DNA from: Spodoptera frugiperda
Taxonomy: Eukaryota; Arthropoda; Insecta; Lepidoptera; Noctuidae
Length of the DNA stretch: 64,000 bases
Direction: 5' to 3'
Assembly (NCBI RefSeq): GCF_023101765.2
Contig: NC_064237.1
Span: forward strand, 1,922,001 to 1,986,000
Below are positions 1-12,700 of this stretch, piece by piece; the first letter of the stretch is position 1; each line of letters starts with the position of its first letter. The notes under the pieces are model-generated. The model made no database searches. It was not told where the DNA came from and saw nothing but the letters and a program-made list of their open reading frames with translations. A program made the position numbers and the translations under genes.

Positions 1-71
1 TAATAAAATATAAAGTTTTTAAACATAACAATAAATTCTCCGTAAGTACCTTACTTCGCAGACTTTCTTAA

Positions 72-170
72 CATTGACTGGTAGAGAATGCCATACGGCA
101 TTAAGTGCGCCTTATATTATACCACAATTGAATTGTATTGTATACAGTAAAGAATAAATAAAAAATCAAT
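72..170 (+). mobile_element. LINE 3' tail fragment
   Basis: The stretch reads TTGACTGGTAGAGAATGCC, then GGCATTAAGTGCGCC, ending in an AATAAATAAA-type tail. A close copy lies at 38741-38840. Both end in short A/T-rich tails like 3' ends of non-LTR retrotransposons. Confidence 0.55.
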
Positions 171-424
171 CAAACTGCTTCTGAAAATATAATATTTCAT
201 ACCTACATTTTTATTTTGAATTCGTTATTTGTTTGTAGAATTCTAGGAATCAAATTCTGTTCATGGAAATTCTAAATATAAATTCTACCTGCAATTGAAG
301 TGATCGCAAATAGATTCTAGGATTTGAACCAGATATGGCTACCTAAAAAAAGTATAGTTTATTTTTAATTATTTATTCTCATTCTCTTCATATACTTTAG
401 CAATAATTTGTAAACTATTTCGCT

Positions 425-565
425 TTGTCGTGCCGCAATTGCGACTGCCGGACAAGGGGTATCGAATTCGATTCCAGTTTCGGGCAAAGAATTACTGGGC
501 CATTTTCAGTTTCTCGAAAATTTCTCGGGGATAAAAGGCGAGACGTTCCAAAAAAAAGTATTTCT
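425..565 (+). mobile_element. R4 tRNA-headed SINE, internally deleted
   Basis: It keeps the head (GACTGCCGGACAAGGGGT) and the tail (GGGGATAAAAGGCGAGACGTT) of the family whose fullest copy is at 31654-31912. The middle third is missing. It sits just upstream of duplicated exon copy A. Confidence 0.6.
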
Positions 566-651
566 AATATTTTATTTTGTACTATTGGAAAACAACGTTT
601 CCCCTTTATCTAAAACAACATAAACTGATTAGCTTTATATGTTTGTTACAG

Positions 652-757
652 ATTCCAAACGGGACCATTGCAACAAGACAGTGGAAATATATGAGGACGT
701 GTCCTCTCCTCCTGTCACCTCCGAGAACTTCGGGAGACCCCTCACTTGCACATATAG
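652..757 (+). CDS. Duplicated exon, copy A
   Basis: The exon follows a TTTGTTACAG acceptor and ends at AG|GTATTA. It is 106 nt long, beginning with two bases of a split codon and ending with two. It reads SKRDHCNKTVEIYEDV and continues to FGRPLTCTYR, and joins cleanly to exon 3221-3332. The exon at 1702-1807 is identical. Using both copies in one transcript shifts the frame and meets TGA inside the second copy, so only one can be used per mRNA. Which copy is used cannot be decided from the sequence. Confidence 0.75.
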
Positions 758-3700
758 GTATTACAGTATTATAGTTTTTTTAATAGAATAAGCTGGTAAA
801 CGAGTAAGACGGATCATCTGATATAAAATCTGCCATGTCCGTTAATGGACACTACCTCTGGTGTTACAATTTGCATTGCTTTCCTTTTGGGGGTTAGGAG
901 ATTAAGGGTTTTATGGGGAATCGGGCATTTTACTTGATTGGGAAGAAGGGTAATTGGGCTCTGGTAACAATACATAACAAAACAAACGCTAGCGTTGTTT
1001 AATGTCGCTTTTCTTGAGGCCGTGGTATCACACTGGTCGAACCTGTCGAATAAAATATGGTTAGAATAGGTTATGGTAGTGAATGCCTCATTTGTTATCC
1101 TAAGAGCTAGAAGTGCTAGTTCTAATGTTTCGTTGTATCACAAAACCCTATTAATTAGAACTTATACCTATGTATTTGGCAAATCAACACCAGCAATTTA
1201 TACTACGCTAACTCGAAATTTGGAATTCGTTATTTTTATGCCAAGATGCTTAAAATGTGTGTTTACATAATTCATAAAAAAATTGAGAAGAAATATGCAA
1301 ATAATAGGAAAGTTACAAATCTTATAAAACGCTAAGTAAAGGTACTTTTTGAAATCACTCGATTTATATTACGCCAACTATTATTAGCGGAGTGTGCGCG
1401 AGGATCACTTTGGTCAAATTCCGTACAACACTGCAAACTCATAGTTAGCGTAGTTTAGTGCGTTCGTGTGTATACTTGTTCGTTTGTAAAAGTGAACGAC
1501 TTAGAATTGTGCCCGATATATGGCAGTAGACTCACCCCTTATTACATGATACAGTGGCATTACGTGCCGTAATGTGCGCCTGTGCTTACCCCGAAGGAAA
1601 AAATAGCATAATGTTTAAAAAAACTTTGTACTACTGGATAACAACGCTTCCCTTCTATCTAAAAACAACATAAACTTATTAGCTTTATATGTTTGTTACA
1701 GATTCCAAACGGGACCATTGCAACAAGACAGTGGAAATATATGAGGACGTGTCCTCTCCTCCTGTCACCTCCGAGAACTTCGGGAGACCCCTCACTTGCA
1801 CATATAGGTACTTATTATAATATTATAGTTTTTTTATGGAATAAGTCGGTGATGAATCACCTGATGGTAAGCAATCGCCACCGACAATGGACACCCGAAA
1901 TACCCATGGCGTTACAGTATAATAACAAAGCGTTGTTTCACGTCGGTTTTCTATGAGGCCGTGGTCTGTCCAGTACTCTGGTCGAGCCGGAGGCATGGCT
2001 CTTTCACACCTTTTTTTTTCGTTATAAAATATCTTTTTGGTATTTTTTTTTTTGTTGTATCACAACACCATAGTAAATGGAACTTATACCTAAGTAATTG
2101 GTAAGTAGTAGGTTGTAAAGTAATTGGTACATTTGCTTGATCAATAACTTGACGCAAGAATCGAAACCTTAAACGACTATCGAAACATAATTTCAATTAC
2201 ATTTTCCTCACTTACAAATCAGCTATCACTATCAATGAATAGAAGACTATCGAACAAGTTCCCCATAACATCGCAAGATAAATAACATTTTATACCCATC
2301 AAAATGTAGGTCAGTGGCTTACCGACTTGCCGGAACTTTACACGTACTCAGAGCATTTTTGCCATACAAAAGAGTGATGATTGATGTTATTTGAAGAAAG
2401 TTGTGTGCTCTTAGCGAACACAGGATCAAAAGAAACTACAAAGTGTGGGAGAACATAAAAACCGTATTAGACCGACGAAGTCAGTTTGGGAAGTGATATG
2501 GGATAGTACTTTGTGAGTTACGTGGACTATTTTTTGTTTGTTTATGGTATTTTTGTGTTTATTTATGTGGTTTTCTAGATTTGTAGGTAGTCTAGTATTT
2601 TTATACTTAATAGGATGGCGTTTGGCCACCATCTCGCTTGGTGGTAAGCAATGATGAAGGAACACGCCTACCTATGAACAACCTGTATACTCGGGACTTG
2701 AAGACACCCAAGTTGTATTTTGCAGGAAACATTGACTTCAGCAATGAGTTCCATTCCTTAGCGGTTCACATAAGTAAACTCGAAGCAAAACGCTTCGTGC
2801 TAATTTTGTGGAATAGTTAGTACTTCTACATATGATTGATCTTGTCAATAATGGTTATATTTCTTGAGATTTTCTATTAATCTGGTTTAGATCAGTTACA
2901 TCAAAATTGTCTGTTTACTACATTTTCACCACTGGATCTAAAAAAACCTGACGGATCCCTAAAGCCGTTATCCTTAACCGTAAATACCACTGATCCCCGA
3001 ACACTCACACATACGCAATCCCATAAAAAATCGTCATGATTAATAATTTTCTCACACACAGGAACTAAACGATAACGAAGCCTCAGGCATTTTCGTCGGC
3101 AATAATATCTACTGATGATAAATTGAAGTAATTTATTACGACCAATATTGTGCAAAAATAATGCCTCCAGCTTTCCTTTGCTTTAGATAACAATGAATGA
3201 TACGGATCTTTTTTCTATAGGTTTCGAGCCTTTCGGGGATCTCCAAAAGATTGGATTCTAAGGATTAGATTCAAAAAGTTCAAAGTCGGAACCTTGATCA
3301 ACGGTACGACGTGCCACAAGGGATACATGCAAGTAAGTAGCTGAAATAGACCATATTGATATCGTGTATCGGTGGAAGATTACTTTTAATTCCAACTTTC
3401 AACTTTAGACATGTATTGCTAAAGAGTTGTATGTATATGTACGAACCAAGAACATCATTTTCATTGCAACATATTTCAATTTAACTTCAAATCAGTAAAC
3501 AATACAGGTAATTTAAAGAATAATTCATCATTTTTTAATAAAAAGAAAAAATCTCATCCGGCCTTTTCACAACAGATGTCTACGATGAAAGAATAGATTT
3601 TAATATCTCGTTTCCCATTTAAAATCGTCTCGGAAGGAAACGATGAAAAGTGGAGAAAAGCAATTGGTAAAACAAAAAAGTTTTAAGTCATCAAGTCGTG

Positions 3701-6700
3701 AAAATCGGCCGCCATCACGGGTACTACTAATTGAGTCAGCGTACGCTTTCGAAATTCTACTAATTAATTTTTGAACTCGTCTGACGGGTGAAAGAACTCG
3801 GAACTCGGAACTCGGAGCGATCCAATTTGAACGTAATTATTGAATCATTCTACGTTTGTACGATTTGCGAGTTTACAAACTCGACGAGTTTAGAATTCCA
3901 GTGTGATTTCGATTTGTAATGTTTACGCATATTTGGAATGGTACGCATATTAGCTGTTATCGTTATTAATGTAATGAGACTTTAATTAGCATAAAATTTT
4001 AAGTATGAGATTAATTAAAATATGTGAAAATATAGGCTTATATTTTTTAATGGAATAAGCCGGTAAACGAGCAGACGGATCGCTTGATGGTAACCAACCG
4101 CCGCCGCCCATGGACACTTGAAACATTATGCTAGCCGTACCAAATGTATGTGTAATAAATACTACACGATGCCTGTTTAATCATGAGATTACAAGATAAA
4201 TGAACAAAACTAATGAATAAAGAAAAGACGAAATAAAATTACTAACATTGTAACAATTTTACCAATTCTATTTAGAGAAAACCGAAACAAAATATTTTAG
4301 AAAAGCTAGCTTAAGTTAGATTTACGAATGAGGTGAATCGAACGTGAATGAATGGAGATGTGGGTAGAGGGCGCTGTAGGTGAACATTTGCCGACCGAAT
4401 TAAAAAGAACAAAATTACACGCACTCACAGCCAACGATCGTGCATAAAGAGATTAATGAATGTTAAAGGAAATACGTTCCTATGCCACAATCAGGAGATT
4501 TGAAATTCCATTTTCATTGATATTTTATGGACTTGTATTGTTATTATTTGAAACCATTACTTTGAATTTCATTGAATTTTGAAAATCAAAGTCAATTAGT
4601 TCGATAGTTGAATTTGGATTTGGAGATAACAAAAATAGGCCATGAAACATCATAATTATATTATAAATTTATCATGGTTATCGGCTTCCCCGACTCACGA
4701 CGTGTATGAATGCTGCTGATAAATATGAGCCTCTAGCATAGCTTGAATCTAGTCAAGTTCCTCGTCAAACAATTACGCGAGTAAGCCGATAACATAATAA
4801 TTAATATAGCATCATTATTATTGCAGAGTAAAATGTATGCAAGCAATGAAGCTAAATATTTGGTAACTAATTTACAAAACTTCACAGATAGTGGACGGCA
4901 ACGCAAAGACGGATGTTTCAAACAGGAAGGAGCCAGGTCTCTTCTGCGGCGAGATAGAGCAGCCTCAGACGTTCATATCGGAAACCAACTTCGTGAAGAT
5001 TGTCTTCCACGCCGACAACTTCACTGATCAAACTTACTTTAGCTTCGATTCCAGGTCAGTGATCATGTTAAAGGGGGTAATTTAATATAGAACTAAAGGG
5101 TAGACTAGGTTTTAAGTTGGAAAATTTTGCTCAACAACTCCACCGAAGTTGGTTGACAAAGTACTTTCGATATTAGTTTCGAATTCAATTATGACTTTTA
5201 GAGGTGTATTGTGTTAATAGTTGAACGTTGTAATAGAATATGGTATAGTCAATTTAATTTTGGTGTCTATCCACCAATTAGCTATAGAACATTATTGGAA
5301 TAACTTCGTGCCTATTTTCGTTTTGGAATTTTAGGTGAATAAGCCTTTGTATCTAAGTATTTAAATTTCGAACTTTAGCCGTTATTAGAACACAAATTAC
5401 TGGCTCCAATATTAGTTTGGACATCAAAATATCAGCAGAAAAACAAACGATACCTACTCAAGTATTTCACAATCGATGTTATGCCATAGAAGTCTCTGTA
5501 CAAAGTTTTTACATTCAATTTCCTTTCCAGAGCGGAGCAACAATTTGAAGTGTATCTGCGCTACGGCCAGCATCCAGAATTGTACCCCAACCGAAGAGGG
5601 GAGGTGGTTGCGGGGTATGTACATATTTAGACTTCAACTCCCTATTGATGTTAATTGAAGAAACTTTAATGTCTAATTGATGTAACGAAGTAAAGTGTAA
5701 ATGTTTGAAATACAGTTTGAGATATAGAATCAAATAATGAAGTTGCTGATGGTGTAAACGCGAGTGGAATGAAACATAAGCAGTTTGGTAGGAGTCAGTT
5801 AGATGATTTCGCACAAACTTGGAATTGTGTGTGTTAATAGTTTTGGTTTTATTTCTAGAGAGATAGATAATATGCCATCTAATATATAAATATTAGATGG
5901 CATAAAATACGTAAATAAATTCAGTTCTCTCAATATTGTATCTATTATTACATAACATGAAATATTACAGCATTTGTCAAGATCATTAGGAAAAGTCTGT
6001 AAAATGTAACACACATTCATAAATTACATTTACAATTTAGTACCGTCTTTATTCAAAGTAAGCACGACATTACGTAAGGTACGAACGTGAAGAAAGTTAA
6101 GATTAATGATGATAAATAAAGAACAAAGAATTTACAAAACAAAATTACCTCGTTGCCTCTCATTTTACATACGCTAACGAGATCTAATAATAGAATTATT
6201 TGAGATACACGTACGAACTCGCATAGGGAAACAGGACCCCTGGCAAACAGAGACCTTCGTCTATACAAATTGCCTCCAAGATTATTTTTATCGTAATCAG
6301 ATACAACAACATGAAACAAAACATACAGGGTCCCACAAGGAGGCATCCTCGGCCCTGACTTTATTTAAATTATTTGCCAAATTGCGATGCCGACTTCAAA
6401 GGGAATTCAAATGTACGTGATGAACATTTTAAAGCAAATCGTTTGGAAAAGCTATTCGGCATTGTCTGCGCCTCTCAGAGAGATCGATTCTGTTTTGTTC
6501 AGAATGGATGTTTTGAATTGGAAAGATCACGTTTATGCTTATTGTAGTGTTGAGCTGGTTAACGTAGTAACACCTCGTCTTGAAGGTGAAGGTAGGAATA
6601 ATATTATAAGATTGTTGAAAGCTGCGTAGCTTGTATAATTCTGTTTAGTTAACGGGATTATTGCCGTAGACTGGGTACGAACTGTATTGATCAATAAGGA

Positions 6701-9700
6701 CGCGACTAATGGAATATCTAAAAGCAAAGAAGTAAAATTATATTACGTAGTATGTAACTCTTAATACGATTAGAAGCGATAACAAAATCGATGTACTGAA
6801 ATTTTCCAGCGAAACTGGAGCTCATAATTTGTAATCAATTGAAATTGGTATTTACGCTCGGACCATATTAACGCGACTTTTAATATCAGCTCATAAAAGA
6901 TATAAAAATAAATTACCCTTTAATAAAAACGGTAAATTTATTAAAATCTGAGTAATAAAAACGGTAAATAAGTTCAGTAACTGTTAATTCGGGGTATGAT
7001 AAATTGTTATTTGTTCCCGCTGAATTTTGCTGTCGAAAGTTTTCAATAATTTAGTATCATATTCCATACAAATTTATATGCTCGTTTATTACGAACGAAA
7101 TAATGTTCGAAAATAAATGGATCACGAATTTCTTTTTTATGGAACGTGATCCCTCCACAGTTTCAAAATCAACATAACTGTGCAAGGTGGGGAGCTAAAC
7201 ATTTTATATTTTCATTTTTAATATAAGCAGCCTTTGTTCCACGAAAACGTTATTAATGATTCGAACACCTTTAACCTTTAACAAGAACGATAAGTACTGG
7301 AGAACGTGACTGGAAAGTTTATGATCCCTTCATAACCTTCAAGAGCTCTGCTGAAAATCGTGACACCCAATTTCCATGCCAATAAATCACTAACTCAATA
7401 CTTCAAACCATCACTCGACGGCCACTGCATAAATCAAGTTCGAGTTGCCAATTACTTAAGGAGCTTATCCCGAATGTCGCAAACGTTCTAGAATCATTCT
7501 GACCGGCTCCAAATGGCTCCACTTTGGTGGGTACGTGACCGAAATGGCTTATAAATCGTGTTGAATTGTCGGCACGGGCTCACTGCCCACCTATTATTGC
7601 AGCCATATTGATTTATGCGTTGTAATCAAGTACTCGAATTAAAGTGAGTGAGGTGCGTACCTAGCTGATTCAGGGATTTCTTTTTTTTTAAATTGGGAGC
7701 CTTTTTGACGGCGCACGAAAGGGTGCTTTAGCGAATGTTATTTATAAACGTGAGTGTGCAGAATTTTTGCTGCGTATTTTGTTTTGCTGACGCATTTTAT
7801 AACCATGTAAGGTTTGATGTCAATACAGGGAATACTGCAACTCATGTCATGTTGAGAGGTATAAAATTGCAAAGTGTACGTGAGCAAACATTCTTGCTTT
7901 ATTGCATGCAAGCGTACTAAAATGAACAATTTTATCGCGTTAACTTTACAAACGATGTCATGACTTATAAACAGGTTTTATACAGTTTGCGTCTATATTC
8001 ATAAAACATAAGAGTACACAATGTATTTTACTATGTCTCCTAAAGGTTTATGAAGCATCAACTATTCAATATAACGTAGCACATTTGATTATAACTCTCT
8101 AGAAATAAAACTGTGAATCAAAAACGCTTATTCCACTAAAGATGAAGCTGCCAAGTAATTACTCCGACAATTTAAAAAGTCAGCAATTAAAATTCTCGTG
8201 GGAGAAAATATGAGGAATACCGAAAAATTTACAGCAAAAATCCGCCAAGTAAAAGTGTCAGGGATAATGATTTCGTTCAGCTTTGTTAGCGAATTAACTT
8301 AATGAAGGAGAGCCATTTTTCTCAGGTCGTATTGCGAAAGAGTGTTTCGAGATTGCCGGCTGCAAACGTGTTATGTACAGTCGGCTGCCTACCCTGGAGT
8401 GTATCCAAGAAATCTTCATTGCAGGCAAGTCTATTACTGTATTTTATTGGTGAACACTAACGGCCTTTATTTCCTCTCCTTTAACTTTGTAGTGTTAATT
8501 ACTGGGACTATTACTGTTTCAAGGGTATTTGATATTGGAAAGTTTTCGATTGCTATCGAGGTGTGGTTTAGAATGTGATTCAGTTCTAGTATTGGCAATT
8601 GAAAAGTTTGTGCCAACTCGTGTATATAGAACTTTTACACGTGGCACTGATTATGGTTAATGATTCATTTAATTGGTTCGCTTATTGGAAATTATCCAAA
8701 GTTCTTTTTAATTAATATTTCAGTTGCTAACAATTGTTCTTATTAAAAATGACTTTGGTAAGAAATAATTAGTCTCAAGGTCAACGAAGTACTTGTTAAA
8801 AATATGGAGGATTACCTAAATTAGGTCTTCGGGCCCAATAAATTAGATCCGAGTGGAGTATCTCTTCAAAGTCATGGAGCATAGCAGAAATTTTGATGAG
8901 GGTTGTCCTGCCTCGGACAAATGTGTTTGTTTAGGTCCAGAGCGTTAAATATTGTTTGTCAACGCTGTTTTCCCGCTACTGTTTGTGACGACAGCACTTT
9001 GTAGTCTTTACGATGATTCTAAATAATATCCTTCTTAATAAAAAGGATAATAGAATACCTTGATGGATTTTCTAGATGTAATTTAGATTTGTAGTGACAC
9101 ATGACTAGTGACAGATGACTGCGAAGTGAAGTCACACATAGACGATCTACGAACAAATCAATGGATGACGTCATAAATCCTATATCGCACATAATAAACA
9201 TGGATAAAAAATCCAAACGAACAACAGTTGGGTAGAAAGCCCGCTAGACACGATCACCTCGCCTGGAAGATCCTCCTTTTCCCAGGGAACTTAACTATCT
9301 ATTTCATAAAGATTCAACAGCCTATTTCGCTGACAACACTAATTTATCTTGCAAAAACGTCCATTAATATCGCTTTACCTTTCTAGATACCATCTGAACA
9401 CAAGACTGCCCTACATAAAGCTGTACATAGAGAACGAAGAATTCAATATAGACGGACAGAGATGTGAGAATATCATGACCTGCCCTATGAGACCGATCAC
9501 TTCTGGTAAGTGGCCCAAATATTTGAACAACAATTTTTTGACTATACGAGATTCCCGCACGGAACAATTCTGTGTGATCCACAGATGGTTGTTCCATGTC
9601 TGTGTGTTATGTGTATGTGAAATTGTATGTTTGTAAACGCACCCACGACACAGCGGAACATACGAGTGTGGATTAAGAATTTCTTTTGTATTTTATTCCA

Positions 9701-12700
9701 CCACCAAACTCAGGGTGAAGTTATCTTAGTCGATAAGTAAGTTAAGTAGCATAATATTTAGTTTTAGCAAATTGACCACGGTTGTTGGTAAGCAAGGGGA
9801 TGATGCGTTACGTGTCGCGTGATAACCGGTGCTCTGAGAAAGTCTTTGTGTGATTCTCAAACTATTGCTGATGTGATTCACTTGGTATAGGTGTTTGAAT
9901 CGTCTGCACCCATGATACGAAAAAATTAATCCTAAGATTAAAGAAAAAGGGAAGATTTTCTTTTGTATTTTATTTCACCGCCAAACTGAACAGGGTGAAG
10001 TTATCTTAGTCGATAAGTAAGTTAAGTAGCCTTTTAGTGCCAAGTGAACGTTGTTAGCTAAGATTAGAGAAATTATGGAAGGCTGCTTTGTTGCGTATAA
10101 GCACTTTTTATTTGTTTTAAAACAATATAGTGCTAGTTGGCTATTCATGGCTATTTATACATTTAAATAATTTTGGTATTTATGTTACACGCATACGACA
10201 CAGCAGAAAAAGCTAGTGTGGGGCAAGATTAAAAAAATATATTTATCAGTAGGTTTGTGAGGAATGACAGGCCATTTAAATTTACTGTTATTTTAAAATG
10301 AAGTAGTTTAAAGATACAAGAATATGTCATTTTATTCACCATCCTATTTACATAAACATACTACTATACATATCACGAAAACTTTAATTCTTTATTCTTA
10401 AACATTTTAAACTAGAAAATCGATCGATTTATTAAACACAAATAAATGTGCACAAAATAACAAAATTATCTTCTAAACTACATCGTCTTGAACAGCGCAA
10501 TATCTAAACTGGGAATACGTTTACACTTGACTTGAATGGCCACTTTAGTGAACGTACAATCGTTCGGACGAAATCACCAATTCCAACGTTCAATTCTACT
10601 AAAAAAGCAATTGAGAACGGTTCAATGTGTCGATCAAAGTAGGCCTGCACTAGCAAACATGGCGTCTTTGATAAAATGAGATTGCACTTTGGTCAAGTAG
10701 AGGAAATAATAAGGACCAAAAAGGCTCTTCAACGTACTTGTACTTCCTCTGGTATTGCGGCTGTCCATGAAGCTGATTAGTTATTAGTCATCATCGGGTA
10801 ATCTGTTTGCTTGTTTGCTGCCCATCGCCATAAAATATAATGTTAAACGGTTTACTCACGTCTTCCTTTAATCAGTTCAACTACGATTAGTTGAAGCGGT
10901 TTTCACCAGTGCTAAGCTATGGAAGCCAAACGCATCGACAGCAACGTAACCTAGCACATTTCTGGTGGCAAAGCAGCATGTAACGAATAAAATAGTCTGT
11001 CACTCGATCCGTCAATGAAACCAGATTCTAAATTTAGCCACCATTGAGCTATAAAACCATAAATACCCACTCCCAGCATCTATAATTTAATCGGAACTCT
11101 CAAGAATACAATAACCATTTTCCTTCTTACATTTTTTACATAACACAGCAAGGTGTTAAGTTATGGTGGCCATAAATAACTGCTATCCAATAACGGACGC
11201 TAAATCTATGCTGGCCTGACTTTGTCGATATTAAATTCTTATACTGGTCGACTTTGCTCTTGTTTTAAGGTTTAAATTTTGTAGTAAATGTAGTGGTTTA
11301 CTGAGTTACTTAAAAATATTGGTTTTTAATATTTTTCTCTTTGACTTCAGTCTTATTTTTTATATATAGTCACGCCTATTATCTCCGAATGAGGTTGTTT
11401 GATGCACATTACGGCCATACCACTGTATAATGGATACCCTCTTTTGACCATTTGTGTCCTAAGTCCCATGTAATCGCGGGTGAGCCTATTGCCACATACT
11501 GGGAACAATGTTGACTTGTGCTACTGATAAATTTAAAAAAAGCAGAAAAATGCTCAGCATACAGCAGAAGCAATATACCTGAGAATTATATATAAATAGC
11601 ATATACATACATAACCTCACGCCTATCTTCCACAGGGCTACCTCTATGGGAGAGACAATGGAACCATTTTTATAATATTTAAGGCAAATCTGAATTTTAA
11701 TTCAAATTTCATATTTTATTCACGATACCGAAGGTTTCCGCAACATAAATTAGAAAACGCTATATCTAACTCGAAATCTTAAAGTAATATTTATGCTGAA
11801 TATTTTTTAATACTAAGTCTCAATTCTCAGTGTATCCGCAGCCTTACAGAAGCTAGCGGATTGAAAAATTGTGTTGTAGATAGACCGTGATTTGCCTCGC
11901 AGGGGTTTATATGAATATGAAATGTGGGTATCGGTAGCTTATTTCCAACAGACGGTTGGTTATGAAGTGGTTTAACATGTTTTGATAGGTGATCTGAATT
12001 TAAACGATCCTGTTTTAAAGGGAACGTTATGTTTTTATTTTAAAGTTAATCTTTTGAGTAGTTTGGTTGTAATTTTAAAAGGATTTTATGTGTATTAGGA
12101 AAGAAAATAATTATTTCGGAATTTTAATTAACTAAAAATCACGGCTTAATCACGTATATCGAGAAAATCTCTACTAGTTTCAAGTCACAATGGGACTCTT
12201 CTTCATGAGCATTGTGCGTAGACACGGTGACGTGCAACCTACTAATGCTGACGCTGCTCATGATGAAAAGTCCTTCTGTGACTCGAACTCGACTTATTTG
12301 GAATCTTCCTTATGACACTTAATGCAAGTTATAATTTAGTGTTTTTTCTTTAATTATCTTTTTTCTCTCTCCCAGGGTCAGAAAACTGTCCATATGACTA
12401 CATCAGGATCTATGACGGCAAGGATGAGTCAGCATCAGTGATTGGCACTTTCTGCGGCATGGGAAAGTTCCCTTACTCCATTATTGGAACATCTCAGGAC
12501 TTATTTGTGGAGTTCGTCAGTTCTCCAGCAGGTAATGTGCACTACATTTGTTTATACTATTGTCAAATAAATTAAATCAGACATTTTCTTTGAAACTAGT
12601 GGCATAGAACTAATTGATAATTCTCTTTCACAAAGTCTGTCTTTATAATAAATCTCTTCACTAGTCTATTGGTTTCATAGTTTTGAAACCAGCGACCTAG

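Larger units (their letters stand above)
5615..8325 (+). other. 2.7-kb intron
   Basis: This intron is AT-rich and nearly free of the short repeat families seen elsewhere. It contains a perfect 15-bp inverted repeat at 5871-5904 and a reverse-transcriptase relic near 6330. No additional exon with matching phase is evident. Confidence 0.6.

Noticed and set aside
652..1807. Duplicated exon as an assembly or haplotype-collapse artefact
   Set aside because: Flanking introns of the two copies are homologous but clearly diverged, with different SINE deletions. An artefact would preserve flanks as well as the exon. Not fully excluded without reads.
3541..3720. Possible extra exon with an ATGAAAGAATAG-like start
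   Set aside because: No frame joins the phases of exons 3221-3332 and 4888-5054, which already fit each other exactly.
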